The notes under the pieces were generated by a model. It was not told where the DNA came from. It searched no databases and saw nothing but the letters and a program-made list of their open reading frames with translations. Made by a program: the position numbers and the translations under genes. This document shows, in pieces, positions 55,649 through 64,000 of a DNA stretch of 64,000 nucleotides (position 1 is the first letter of the stretch; the number at the start of each line of letters is the position of its first letter). Source of the stretch: Aliiglaciecola sp041538045 (GTDB taxonomy: Bacteria; Pseudomonadota; Gammaproteobacteria; Enterobacterales; Alteromonadaceae). The stretch is from NCBI RefSeq assembly GCF_041538045.1, contig NZ_JBGOSE010000006.1, positions 62,001 through 126,000 on the forward strand, given 5' to 3'.

Positions 55649-56107
55649 ATGGGAACCTTAAAAGTGCAAATTTATCAAAATATGCCAGTTATCGGCGCAT
55701 TAGAGCTATGTAATTTACCAGAACTGACCATTCAAAATTTAACTATGCGGGTAGATACGGGAGCGACAACCTCCTCTTTGCATGTGGATGATATTGAAGA
55801 GTTCGAAAAAGACGGTGAAACTTGGGTGAGCTTCAATATTCACCCCGATATTCATGATGTAAATGAAATCGTTCGACGTGAAGCGAAAGTAGCAGCCGTG
55901 CGCAAGATAAAAAGTTCTACTGCGACCCGCGAACGTCGGTATTTAATTGAAACCCTGCTGGAAATAGCAGGCCAGTCTTGGAAAATTCAACTGAGCCTCA
56001 CGGATCGTTCGGAAATGACCTACCTCATGTTGTTAGGTCGAGAGGCAATGAGTGGACGTTTAGTGGTCAATCCCGGTGAAGAGTATTTGCTTAACTTGAA
56101 TGGGTAA
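55649..56107 (+). CDS. RimB-like retropepsin-type protease (PF05618)
   Basis: The 152-residue protein has the aspartic-protease signature VDTGATTSSLHV with catalytic Asp36, and later LLGREAMSGRLVVNP as the conserved Gly-Arg-Glu loop. The family was named ATP-dependent zinc protease but has a retropepsin-like fold. In Pseudomonas the related RimB acts with RimK and RimA on ribosomal S6 glutamylation. It starts immediately after the aspartoacylase-like gene, completing the operon. Confidence 0.88.
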   Translation: MGTLKVQIYQNMPVIGALELCNLPELTIQNLTMRVDTGATTSSLHVDDIEEFEKDGETWVSFNIHPDIHDVNEIVRREAKVAAVRKIKSSTATRERRYLIETLLEIAGQSWKIQLSLTDRSEMTYLMLLGREAMSGRLVVNPGEEYLLNLNG

Positions 56108-56228
56108 TACACACTGAGCGTTAAATGGCGTAGAGTCTTATCCTTCAGCAAGCACATAGAGTGGTATTGTAACGTGATTGGTGTGTTCAAAACACGGTTG
56201 CAACTACTTATTATTTATTAAATAAGGC

Positions 56229-56256
56229 AAAGGTATCATCAGATACCTTTGCTTTT
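56229..56256 (+). terminator. Intrinsic terminator after the rimK operon
   Basis: AAAGGTATC, loop ATCA and GATACCTTT form a perfect nine-base stem followed by GCTTTT. It lies 122 bp after rimB and 26 bp before the next gene, so it may end the operon or act as an attenuator for the GGDEF-EAL gene. Confidence 0.7.
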
Positions 56257-56281
56257 GAAAAGTTTAGAAAATGGTTAATTG

Positions 56282-58606
56282 ATGTCAGGTAAATCGTTAA
56301 AACAACATATTTTTAGGTTATCAAGTGGATTGGTTTTGTTATGTGCGATTGCCATATTAACTAACGTATGGATATCGACCATCGATCAGGCTAAGTTGCA
56401 ATTAGCCAATGACCTAAAAGTCGCCGAGTCGGTGTTCACTCAGGTACTTGATGCCCGAGAAACCCAGTTAATTGATTTAGCGGATGTGCTCACCTCAGAT
56501 TACGGCTTTAAAGCTGCTATTGGGAGTCAAGATAGCCCTACTATCGATAGTGTTTTAGTGAATCATGGAAAACGTATTTCAGCTGATTTAATGGCGCTGA
56601 TTTCTCTTGATGGCACCATTACCAACAGTACATCAGACAGTTTAACCATAGGCAATGAGTTTCCCTTTACACAGTTTATAGAACAAGCTGTAGTTAAAGG
56701 TGGGACGAGTGAAATTTTGCTAATAAACGACAAATTATATCAAGCAATCTTATTGCGAGTCAGAGTGCCAGGTGCGCCAGCATTAGCTATGGTAGGTTTC
56801 GAAATAGATCGAGAACTACTGGATTTAATGAAAAGTATTACGCAGTTAGATGCCACTATCAAAGTTCTTCGTAATCAACAGCAAGTCTTCACTACATCCA
56901 CCTTAGATCCAGAGTCTATTGACGCTAGTGTTATGTTGGAAAACCAGAACATATCATGGTTTAAATTGTCTTTCTTGCCAGAACACCAATTCATATCTAA
57001 ATCATTCTTGTTGAAAGAGCGAGAAAACGGTCAAATATGGGCAATGATGTCAGAGGATTCTGAACGGTTATTCGGTGAATTTAATCAATTGCAGATTAAA
57101 GTAAGCGTGATTGCATTATTAAGTGTACTTTTGGCTTTATTTCTTGGTGCTGTGGTGGCGCGACAGCTATCGAAACCCCTAGGTAAGTTATCACTTGTTG
57201 CGCAAAAAATTGCCGCCGGAAATTATGAAGAACCGGTGGATATAAAGTCTAATACAGTGGAAATTGATAATTTATCGACGTCTTTTCAAACTATGCAAGC
57301 CAACGTTCATGAACGTCAAAAGCAAATTAGTTATCAGGCTAGTCATGATTTGTTAACCGATTTACAAAATCGTTATCAGATTAGAGATGTGATTACTGAG
57401 AAGTTTGCAAGCCAACAAGCGTTTCAAATAGTGGGCGCAAATATTCTAGGTTTTCGTGGTGTTAATGACATATTTGGCTATCAAAATGGTGACAATTGTC
57501 TGCAAGCGGTTGCTAGCAGAATCAAACAGCTTGGTGGTCAAAGTGCAAGATTAAATGGTGGTGAGTTTTTATGGATCCCAGATACGATCTTGTCTGTAGA
57601 AAAATTAAAACAGGTTCAAAAAGAAATTGAGAAACCGATTATGATCGGTGATGTAGTGATGAATATTAAATTGGCAGTGGGGGTGTTGTCCTGTCCAGAC
57701 GATTGTGAAGATACAGATAGTGTATTTAAACGTCTGAATATTACCCTTGATGAAGCGCGGACTTCATCGGATTTAATGATCAGTTATCAAGAAGATATAG
57801 AAAAACGATATACCAGAAGACTTGCTATCATCTCTGAATTAAAACATGCCCTAGTCTCTGCTACCTCAGAGTTAAAAATGGTTTACCAACCGAAGCTCGA
57901 TTTAAAGTCGGGACAGGTAACCCATGCCGAGGCATTAATTCGTTGGAATAGTGCAAGTTTAGGGTTTGTACCACCAGACGAATTCATTGGAATAGCGGAA
58001 CACGCAGGTTTGATTGGTCAGGTAACAGACTTTGTTATTCGCACTGCTATTGCCGACGCTAAAAAAGTGCTAGATAGCGGCTTGGAAATTTGCATAGCAA
58101 TTAATCTATCCGCCAAAGATATTCTCAATACCAGCCTGTTAGACACTATCGAAGAACATTTAAAGAGTTATGGGGTAAATGCCAGTTGTTTATCCTTTGA
58201 AATTACCGAAAGCGACTTAGTTGCAGATCCGCATAAAGCAGTGGCTGAATTAACTCGTTATAGAGATATGGGATTCTCATTAGCCATAGACGACTTTGGC
58301 ACCGGTTATTCATCTCTAGCTTATTTAAAACAATTACCGGTTTCAGAGTTAAAAATTGATAAAAGTTTTGTACTTAACTTGGTTGATCAAAGTAGCGATC
58401 AGCAAATAGTGCAAACGATTTTAGAACTTGCCCATAATTTTAATTTGGGAGTTATTGCTGAAGGGGTCGAAAACCAGCAAAGCCTGAATTTATTAAAACA
58501 ATGGGGGTGTGATTGGGTTCAGGGATATCATGTTTGTCGACCAATAGAAGTTGAAGATATGCTCCAGTGGTGTTTGCAGAATAAACAAACTATTTGGTTC
58601 GAATAA
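56282..58606 (+). CDS. Membrane GGDEF-EAL protein, probable c-di-GMP phosphodiesterase
   Basis: The 774-residue protein has TM1 (about 12-33), a periplasmic Cache-like domain (about 35-270), TM2 (about 280-300) and a HAMP domain (about 300-350). A degenerate GGDEF domain follows, where the signature reads LNGGEFLW, and then an intact EAL domain (about 520-770). EAL has all main residues: HAEALIRW, INLSAKD, FEITESD, AIDDFGTGYSSL, LKIDKSF and IAEGVE. So it should break down c-di-GMP, with the GGDEF part perhaps regulatory. The ATG at 56282 is chosen over the TTG at 56279. No strong ribosome binding site is visible. Confidence 0.9.
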   Translation: MSGKSLKQHIFRLSSGLVLLCAIAILTNVWISTIDQAKLQLANDLKVAESVFTQVLDARETQLIDLADVLTSDYGFKAAIGSQDSPTIDSVLVNHGKRISADLMALISLDGTITNSTSDSLTIGNEFPFTQFIEQAVVKGGTSEILLINDKLYQAILLRVRVPGAPALAMVGFEIDRELLDLMKSITQLDATIKVLRNQQQVFTTSTLDPESIDASVMLENQNISWFKLSFLPEHQFISKSFLLKERENGQIWAMMSEDSERLFGEFNQLQIKVSVIALLSVLLALFLGAVVARQLSKPLGKLSLVAQKIAAGNYEEPVDIKSNTVEIDNLSTSFQTMQANVHERQKQISYQASHDLLTDLQNRYQIRDVITEKFASQQAFQIVGANILGFRGVNDIFGYQNGDNCLQAVASRIKQLGGQSARLNGGEFLWIPDTILSVEKLKQVQKEIEKPIMIGDVVMNIKLAVGVLSCPDDCEDTDSVFKRLNITLDEARTSSDLMISYQEDIEKRYTRRLAIISELKHALVSATSELKMVYQPKLDLKSGQVTHAEALIRWNSASLGFVPPDEFIGIAEHAGLIGQVTDFVIRTAIADAKKVLDSGLEICIAINLSAKDILNTSLLDTIEEHLKSYGVNASCLSFEITESDLVADPHKAVAELTRYRDMGFSLAIDDFGTGYSSLAYLKQLPVSELKIDKSFVLNLVDQSSDQQIVQTILELAHNFNLGVIAEGVENQQSLNLLKQWGCDWVQGYHVCRPIEVEDMLQWCLQNKQTIWFE

Positions 58607-58700
58607 AAACTCAAATTATTTGAATATTTTCTCCATGATTTGACTATTTGAAGGTTTCGTCATTATTTCGTGATACTTTTGGGATAATTCCCGTCCACAA

Positions 58701-58735
58701 TTTTCCTCGTCAACTAATACTATTGTCGAGGAAAA
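58701..58735 (+). promoter_or_regulatory. Hairpin that can hide the ribosome binding site of the first spondin gene
   Basis: The left arm (58701-58713) and right arm (58723-58735) pair over 12 of 13 positions around a 9-nt loop. The right arm contains the GAGGAAA ribosome binding element, and the ATG follows 3 nt later. Translation of the spondin gene could thus be closed until the hairpin opens. Whether temperature, a regulator or another RNA opens it is not known. Confidence 0.6.
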
Positions 58736-58738
58736 TTT

Positions 58739-59422
58739 ATGAAATCAAGTACTAAAATACTAACTGCTAGCCTACTAACCGTTGCTATGCAACCAGCCTG
58801 GTCTGCCGACCTTACCGTTGAAATCCAAAATCTTACTCAGGGGATTTACTTCACCCCTTTGCTTATTGCGGCACATACACCTGATGCGAGCTTGTTTGAG
58901 TTAGGTGAAACCGCCTCTGCTGAAATTGAAGCTATGGCTGAAATGGGTAGTTTAGATGGGTTAATGACTATTGGAACATCCGTTAATGCTAATATGGTTG
59001 CAAACCCAGTAGGCGGTCTACTTGCGCCTTCATTGTCTACTAGCACTGCTCTTACAACTGATGATTCCAATACCGTATTATCGATTACCGCAATGATATT
59101 ACCGTCAAACGATGGTTTTGTTGGGTTAGACAACTGGTCAATTCCTAGCGAAGCTGGAACTTATACTTTCTACCTAAATGCGTATGATGCGGGTACAGAA
59201 GCAAATGATGAACTGCGCACTAGCATGCCTGTACCTCCACCACTTGATCCACTTCTAGGCAGCGATGGTTCTGGCGTTACTAGCGAAGAATCCAATGCAA
59301 CAGTACATATACATCGCGGTAATATCGGTGATGACCAAGCCAATGGTGGTACCAGTGATATTGTGAATAGTATTCACCGTTGGTTAAATCCGGTTGCCAA
59401 AGTAACAGTAACCGTAAACTAG
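58739..59422 (+). CDS. Exported spondin-domain protein
   Basis: The 227-residue precursor has a signal peptide (cleavage after WSA near residue 22) and a spondin-N domain: LTVEIQNLTQGIYFTPLLIA, EAMAEMGSL, the acidic cluster in NAYDAGTEANDELRTSM and a late HRGN motif. Spondin domains occur in animal extracellular matrix proteins and some marine bacteria; their role in bacteria is unclear. It lies 9 bp before a second spondin gene and is likely secreted or surface exposed. Confidence 0.87.
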   Translation: MKSSTKILTASLLTVAMQPAWSADLTVEIQNLTQGIYFTPLLIAAHTPDASLFELGETASAEIEAMAEMGSLDGLMTIGTSVNANMVANPVGGLLAPSLSTSTALTTDDSNTVLSITAMILPSNDGFVGLDNWSIPSEAGTYTFYLNAYDAGTEANDELRTSMPVPPPLDPLLGSDGSGVTSEESNATVHIHRGNIGDDQANGGTSDIVNSIHRWLNPVAKVTVTVN

Positions 59423-59431
59423 GAGACTGTT

Positions 59432-60145
59432 ATGTTGCACTTATTTAAAAATAAACCACTACGTTTAGCTATTCTCGCTTCACTTTCACTGGGATTGGTC
59501 GCTTGCAATGATAACGATGATCCTGAAACGCCGGTTACACCTGTGCCAGTTAACGTGACTTATCAAGTTACAGTAACTAACCTAACTAATGGCCAGCCAT
59601 TATCACCGGTTGCGGTAATGTTACACGGCGATGATAAGTTCTGGATGATTGGTGAGTCAGCATCTGTTGAACTAGAAACGATGGCTGAATCTGGAGATAA
59701 CTCAGGTCTGCTTGCTCTACCCGCTGTGTTAGCATCTGCTTCTGGTGATGCTCCCATTGGACCTGGCGGTAATGAAACCTTTGAAGTAACTATTGAAGAT
59801 ATTACCGATGCCAAACTAACCGTTGCGACAATGTTAGTGAATACAAATGATGCTTTTACCGGTCTTAATGCTTGGGACTTGTCTCAATTAGCGGTTGGAG
59901 ATTCATGGAAAAGCTCAATGTCTGCCTATGATGCAGGTACCGAGGGGAACTCTGAAGCTGCTGGAACAATTCCTGGACCAGCAGATGGTGGTGTAGGTTT
60001 TGAAGATGTTCGCGATGACGTAGATTTTGTAGCTGCTCACCCGGGTGTGGTAACTTCATCAGATAACTTAGCCTCTTCGGTGTTGGATTCACAACATAAA
60101 TTCGACAACCCAGTTATCACTATTAGTGTGACACGGGTCGAATAG
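59432..60145 (+). CDS. Spondin-domain lipoprotein
   Basis: The 237-residue precursor has a lipoprotein signal ending in the lipobox LVAC (Cys25), a short linker (NDNDDPETPVTPVPVN) and a spondin-N domain with YQVTVTNLTNGQPLSPVAVM and the same acidic SAYDAGTEGNSEAAGTIPGP segment as its neighbour. The two proteins are clearly related, probably by an old duplication, one free and one lipid anchored. They may act as a pair at the cell envelope. AGGAG lies before the ATG. Confidence 0.87.
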   Translation: MLHLFKNKPLRLAILASLSLGLVACNDNDDPETPVTPVPVNVTYQVTVTNLTNGQPLSPVAVMLHGDDKFWMIGESASVELETMAESGDNSGLLALPAVLASASGDAPIGPGGNETFEVTIEDITDAKLTVATMLVNTNDAFTGLNAWDLSQLAVGDSWKSSMSAYDAGTEGNSEAAGTIPGPADGGVGFEDVRDDVDFVAAHPGVVTSSDNLASSVLDSQHKFDNPVITISVTRVE

Positions 60146-60216
60146 TCGGGCGACAATCAGTTAACTTTAGTTAATCGAGGGTTGCTAGAGTTAACTGTAT
60201 TTTTAGGTAATTTGAT

Positions 60217-60954
60217 ATGACAGATAATGTGCTTTTGGTAGAAGACGATAAGGATATTGCAAACTTGATTCGACTTAATTTGTCCGAATTAGGAATTCAA
60301 ACAACCCATATTGATAACGGTAAAGCTGCTTTAGAATCAGCACTGAATGAAGATTATTCGCTGATGATTTTAGATGTTATGTTACCGCAGATTAGTGGTT
60401 TAGATATTTGTCGTCAGGTAAGGGATAAAAAACCGCAACAAGCCATTATCATGTTAACTGCGAAAAATTCTGAAACTGACCGTGTACTGGGTTTGGAGTT
60501 AGGTGCCGATGACTACATGACGAAACCTTTTAGTGTCAGAGAGTTGCAAGCAAGAGTGCGCTCACAGCTCAGAAAAGTTGCACTTCTAGCAGACGCAGGC
60601 CGCCACAGCCAACCTGAGAATGAAAAAACACTGTCTATTGGTAATTTAGTGATTAATCAGAAAAATCACCAAGTGCTATTTGACAATGCCCCGCTAGATC
60701 TCACAGCCACTGAATTTGAATTGTTATTTCATTTAGCTAGCCATCCTAATCAAGTGTTCAGTCGAAGCCAATTACTGGAATCGGTTTGGGGTTACCATCA
60801 TAGTGGCTACGAACATACAGTTAATTCCCATATTAATCGTCTGCGCGCGAAAATAGAGCAAGACGCTACAACGCCACTGATAGTACAAACTGTTTGGGGA
60901 GTAGGGTATAAATTTAATCCTGAAGGGGTAAATAAACTCGTTTCGAACAATTAG
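60217..60954 (+). CDS. OmpR/PhoB family response regulator (orphan)
   Basis: The 245-residue protein has a receiver (about 4-118; acid pocket E9/D10/D11, phosphoacceptor D53 in LMILDVMLPQ, Lys in MTKPFSV) and a C-terminal winged helix (about 150-240) with TATEFELLFHLASHPNQVFS and the recognition-helix region VWGYHHSGYEHTVNSHINRL. No histidine kinase gene is adjacent on either side. It lies 72 bp after the spondin pair on the same strand, so it may be cotranscribed and regulate them, but that is only inferred. Confidence 0.92.
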   Translation: MTDNVLLVEDDKDIANLIRLNLSELGIQTTHIDNGKAALESALNEDYSLMILDVMLPQISGLDICRQVRDKKPQQAIIMLTAKNSETDRVLGLELGADDYMTKPFSVRELQARVRSQLRKVALLADAGRHSQPENEKTLSIGNLVINQKNHQVLFDNAPLDLTATEFELLFHLASHPNQVFSRSQLLESVWGYHHSGYEHTVNSHINRLRAKIEQDATTPLIVQTVWGVGYKFNPEGVNKLVSNN

Positions 60955-61128
60955 CAAAAAGCATAATCAAATCACTTTTAATTCCAATTTATTATGAGTT
61001 GCGTGACCAATTTCTATCAATATAGGGCATACTGAGTGTCGCAAATTATTGACACTGTGTTTTTTTAAAGTTAAAAATCACTATACTGTCAATTTTTAAC
61101 TCTTGAATATACTCATAGGGATGTGACT

Positions 61129-61320
61129 TTGGGCACTACTATATTTATCGCTTTTTCAATTGTACTTTTGATTGAAGGGATTGGACCTATGTTGTTCCCT
61201 AGACGTTGGAAAAGTTATATTTATCAAATTGCATCTCAGCCAAGTGAACAGCTTCGCACTATTGGTGGTGTTATGGTGATAATTGGTGCCGTGAGTTTAT
61301 TCTTCCTAGTTGGAAAATAA
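61129..61320 (+). CDS. DUF2065 family membrane protein (YjeT-like)
   Basis: The small protein (63 residues from the TTG start) has two membrane helices (about 3-20 and 42-60) and the family motif IEGIGPMLFPRRWKSY. It is usually found next to purA, as here. The function is unknown. The TTG at 61129 has AGGG 8 nt upstream and is preferred to the GTG at 61123, whose spacing to AGGG is only 2 nt. Confidence 0.87.
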   Translation: MGTTIFIAFSIVLLIEGIGPMLFPRRWKSYIYQIASQPSEQLRTIGGVMVIIGAVSLFFLVGK

Positions 61321-61486
61321 CCTGTCCAGCAATATATAAATCTGTTTTGTGAACCAACTCTAGAACACTTTTTCCTATCAAATTACTATAAGTTAGCAAT
61401 AAACCTCTCAGAAATTGAAAAAACGGATGATTTATCAGCACAAATTTTGGTAGAATCCACGCCTAATTTCCTGACAGTTTTCTTCA

Positions 61487-62785
61487 ATGGCTAAAAATGT
61501 TGTAGTGCTCGGCACCCAATGGGGTGACGAGGGTAAAGGTAAAGTAGTAGATCTACTCACAGATAAAGCGACCTATGTGGTCCGTTATCAAGGCGGACAC
61601 AATGCAGGTCACACACTCGTAATCGACGGCGAAAAAACCGTTCTGCATTTAATTCCTTCTGGTGTTTTGCGTGACAATGTTACCTGCGTAATCGGTAATG
61701 GTGTGGTGCTAAGCCCCGAGGCTTTATTAAAAGAAATGAAAATGCTTCAAGATCGCGGCATTCCGGTCAAAGAGCGCTTGGTTATCAGTGAAGCTTGTCC
61801 TTTAATACTTCCCTATCATATTGCTTTAGATATGGCGCGGGAAGAAGCTCGTGGTGCTAAAGCAATTGGTACTACTGGTCGTGGTATTGGACCGGCTTAT
61901 GAAGATAAGGTCTCTCGTCGTGGGCTGCGTGTGGGTGATTTATTTAACGCTGAAGATTTCGCGGTTAAATTAAAAGAAATTCTTGAGTACCATAACTTCG
62001 TAATGACTAATTACTATAAAGTTGACCCTGTGGATTATGACACAGTGTTAAAAGATGCCCTTGCGGTTGCTGACATCTTAAAATCTATGGTTGTGGATGT
62101 GACTGACGTATTGGACAAAGCAAGATTACGTGGCGATGCCATAATGTTCGAAGGCGCACAAGGTACCTTGTTAGATATCGACCACGGAACTTATCCCTAC
62201 GTTACTTCGTCAAATACAACTGTAGGTGGTGTGGCAACGGGCGCTGGTTTCGGCCCTCTTAACTTAGATTATGTACTTGGTATTGTAAAAGCTTATACAA
62301 CTCGTGTTGGCTCTGGACCTTTCCCAACTGAGTTGGATTGTGAAGTGGGTCAACATCTAGGTATTAAAGGTCATGAGTTTGGTGCCACTACAGGTCGTAA
62401 ACGTCGTACTGGTTGGTTTGATGCTGTCGCAATGAAACGTGCTGTTCAAATCAACTCTATTACTGGTTTCTGCTTGACCAAACTAGACGTTCTGGATGGT
62501 TTAGAAGAATTAAGCATCTGTACCGGTTATCAGCACGCTGATGGCACGATTAAAGATGTACCACCTATGGCAGCTGATGATTATGACCTTATCAAGCCAG
62601 TGTATGAAACTATGCCAGGATGGAGTGAAAACTCTTACGGTGTGACCAGTTATGATGGATTGCCCCAAGCGGCGAAAAATTACATCAAGCGTCTTGAAGA
62701 GCTTACTGGTGTGCCTATTGATATTATTTCAACGGGCCCTGATAGAAACGAAACTATTGTTTTGAATCATCCTTTTTCTGCATAG
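61487..62785 (+). CDS. purA: Adenylosuccinate synthetase
   Basis: PurA joins IMP and aspartate with GTP to form adenylosuccinate in AMP synthesis. The 432-residue protein has the P-loop GTQWGDEGKGKVVDLL, GGHNAGHT, GTTGRGIGPAYEDK and EGAQGTLLDIDHGTYPYVTS, matching E. coli PurA (432). No Shine-Dalgarno is visible before the ATG. A strong terminator follows. Confidence 0.98.
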   Translation: MAKNVVVLGTQWGDEGKGKVVDLLTDKATYVVRYQGGHNAGHTLVIDGEKTVLHLIPSGVLRDNVTCVIGNGVVLSPEALLKEMKMLQDRGIPVKERLVISEACPLILPYHIALDMAREEARGAKAIGTTGRGIGPAYEDKVSRRGLRVGDLFNAEDFAVKLKEILEYHNFVMTNYYKVDPVDYDTVLKDALAVADILKSMVVDVTDVLDKARLRGDAIMFEGAQGTLLDIDHGTYPYVTSSNTTVGGVATGAGFGPLNLDYVLGIVKAYTTRVGSGPFPTELDCEVGQHLGIKGHEFGATTGRKRRTGWFDAVAMKRAVQINSITGFCLTKLDVLDGLEELSICTGYQHADGTIKDVPPMAADDYDLIKPVYETMPGWSENSYGVTSYDGLPQAAKNYIKRLEELTGVPIDIISTGPDRNETIVLNHPFSA

Positions 62786-62803
62786 CCGCTGATTCTTAGT
62801 ATT

Positions 62804-62832
62804 AAAAAGCCGCTTTTTAAGCGGCTTTTTTT
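62804..62832 (+). terminator. Intrinsic terminator after purA
   Basis: AAAAAGCCGC and GCGGCTTTTT form a perfect stem with a 7-nt loop and a run of T, 18 bp after the purA stop. Confidence 0.93.
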
Positions 62833-62931
62833 ATGGGGTAAAGATTAACAATAATTCATAATTATCATTGCATAATTGGGTTATAACTATATGTGTACTA
62901 ATAGGGACTTGAAACTTATTAAGAGGTGTTT

Positions 62932-64000
62932 ATGAATACGGGCAATCCAGATGCTACTGCAACTGAGCAAATTTCCGATATTGAAGACAAAGTTACAGCT
63001 ATACGTGAAGTCTTTGCCAGTGGTTACAGCAAAGAATACGCCTGGCGTGTTGAACAACTCAAGCAACTGGAATTGTTAATCCATGAAAAACAAAACCTAT
63101 TGTTAGAAGCCTTAGCTGCGGATTTAGGTAAGTGTAAAACCGAAGCCTGGATATCTGAGTTAGGTTTTGTTTTAAGCGATATAAAACACACTCTTAAACA
63201 TTTGAAAAAATGGATGAAACCCCGTAAAACATCCACCCCTGTGGGAGCGCAACCGGGTAAAAGCTATGTTCTGCCAGAACCGCTGGGAACCGTGCTAATC
63301 ATTGGTGCGTGGAATTATCCTTTCCAGTTAGTACTTGCTCCTCTGGTGGCAGCAATAGCAGCAGGTAACTGTGCGGTGCTCAAACCATCAGAATTAGCCA
63401 GTCAAATGTCGAAACTGCTGGCAGAGCTTATTCCTGAGTACTTAGATACGAACGCCTTTGCCGTAGTGGAAGGGGCCGTTGATGAAACCACCGAATTATT
63501 AGCCCAGCGATTTGATCATATCTTTTATACTGGCGGAGAAGCTGTGGGCAGAATTGTGATGTCGGCTGCGGCTAAACATCTCACACCTGTCACCCTAGAG
63601 CTGGGGGGCAAGAGTCCATGTATTGTCGATAATACCGCGAATATTGATGTGACTGCCGCCAGGATCGTGTGGAGCAAATGGATGAATGCGGGGCAAACCT
63701 GTGTGGCACCCGACTATATTTTGGTTGATAAAAGCGTAGCGGATCAATTGCTGGTGGCTATTGAGAAGAAAATACAGGCTTTTTACGGAGAGTCAGCAGA
63801 GACCAGCGAAGATTATGGCAAAATTATCAATCAACGACATTTCCAACGCTTAGGAAGTTATTTAGAAAATCAAAATGTGGTGTTTGGCGGCGGACAAAAT
63901 GTGCAAACCGGCTATTTCGAACCCACTTTGGTGTTAAACCCGTCTTTAGATAGTGAGCTGATGCAGCAAGAAATATTTGGACCAATTTTGCCTATTATTA
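62932..64000 (+). CDS. Aldehyde dehydrogenase, class 3-like, C-terminus outside the window
   Basis: About 356 residues are visible, starting at the ATG with AAGAGGTG 7 nt upstream. The NAD(P) site WNYPFQLVLAPLVAAIAAGN, the catalytic Glu motif LELGGKSPCIV and the catalytic Cys in AGQTCVAPDYIL are all present, so the domain is intact. The sequence resembles coniferyl or fatty aldehyde dehydrogenases of the ALDH3 type. These oxidise aromatic or long-chain aldehydes to acids. The last 80-100 residues are missing because the window ends. The exact substrate cannot be told. Confidence 0.9.
   Translation, partial: MNTGNPDATATEQISDIEDKVTAIREVFASGYSKEYAWRVEQLKQLELLIHEKQNLLLEALAADLGKCKTEAWISELGFVLSDIKHTLKHLKKWMKPRKTSTPVGAQPGKSYVLPEPLGTVLIIGAWNYPFQLVLAPLVAAIAAGNCAVLKPSELASQMSKLLAELIPEYLDTNAFAVVEGAVDETTELLAQRFDHIFYTGGEAVGRIVMSAAAKHLTPVTLELGGKSPCIVDNTANIDVTAARIVWSKWMNAGQTCVAPDYILVDKSVADQLLVAIEKKIQAFYGESAETSEDYGKIINQRHFQRLGSYLENQNVVFGGGQNVQTGYFEPTLVLNPSLDSELMQQEIFGPILPII

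Noticed and set aside
1..64000. Search for tRNA or rRNA genes, CRISPR arrays, insertion sequences and attachment sites
   Set aside because: Reading by eye showed no cloverleaf-type sequences, no regularly spaced repeats, no transposase and no flanking duplications; a covariance-model scan would be needed to exclude small RNAs.

Overview
The window is a compact, AT-rich stretch of chromosome from a marine gammaproteobacterium of the Alteromonadales, most likely Alteromonadaceae (Alteromonas, Paraglaciecola or Glaciecola type). This rests on the ubiE-ubiJ-ubiB...tatABC-tatD-hemB order, the DUF2065-purA pair, the proBA and tamAB pairs, an AcuI acrylyl-CoA reductase and several c-di-GMP enzymes. 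I see no tRNA, rRNA, CRISPR array, prophage or insertion sequence. The genus is an inference from gene order and protein character; no database search was run.

Layout. 1-4938 (minus): an ECF sigma factor, a one-pass anti-sigma-like protein, an animal-type haem peroxidase, a small unknown protein and the N-terminal half of a secreted TPR-like protein that leaves the window. 5648-10206 (plus): a receiver-GGDEF protein and a large hybrid histidine kinase, probably one phosphorelay. 10319-14634: glutathione reductase (minus), oligopeptidase A and a divergent Tag-type DNA glycosylase. 14709-27573: the ubiquinone genes ubiE-ubiJ-ubiB and the twin-arginine genes tatABC, split by an inserted block (TetR repressor, acuI, glutathionyl-hydroquinone reductase, outer membrane protein), then tatD, a 7TM-GGDEF protein and hemB. 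27953-30969: small envelope and stress-type genes (DUF1328, a small lipoprotein, a small membrane protein, DUF2254, a BON protein).

31012-41925: MATE exporter, membrane-inserted alpha/beta hydrolase, GAF-GGDEF protein, MscS channel with a small helical partner, a phosphatase-lipid kinase fusion, outer membrane phospholipase A, hemerythrin and DUF2177. 42061-45213: proBA divergent from a CosR-like MarR regulator. 45380-53447 (minus): tamB, tamA, mgtE and a second MscS channel. 53715-56107: a rimK / aspartoacylase-like / rimB operon. 56282-60954: a GGDEF-EAL protein, two spondin-domain exported proteins and an orphan OmpR-type regulator. 61129-64000: DUF2065, purA and a truncated aldehyde dehydrogenase.

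Common threads are envelope maintenance (TAT, TamAB, PldA, MscS, MgtE), electrophile and oxidative defence (Gor, glutathionyl-hydroquinone reductase, AcuI, haem peroxidase, Tag) and c-di-GMP signalling (four enzymes). The least-described parts are the ECF/haem peroxidase/TPR cluster, the spondin pair whose first ribosome binding site lies in a hairpin, and the phosphatase-lipid kinase fusion.
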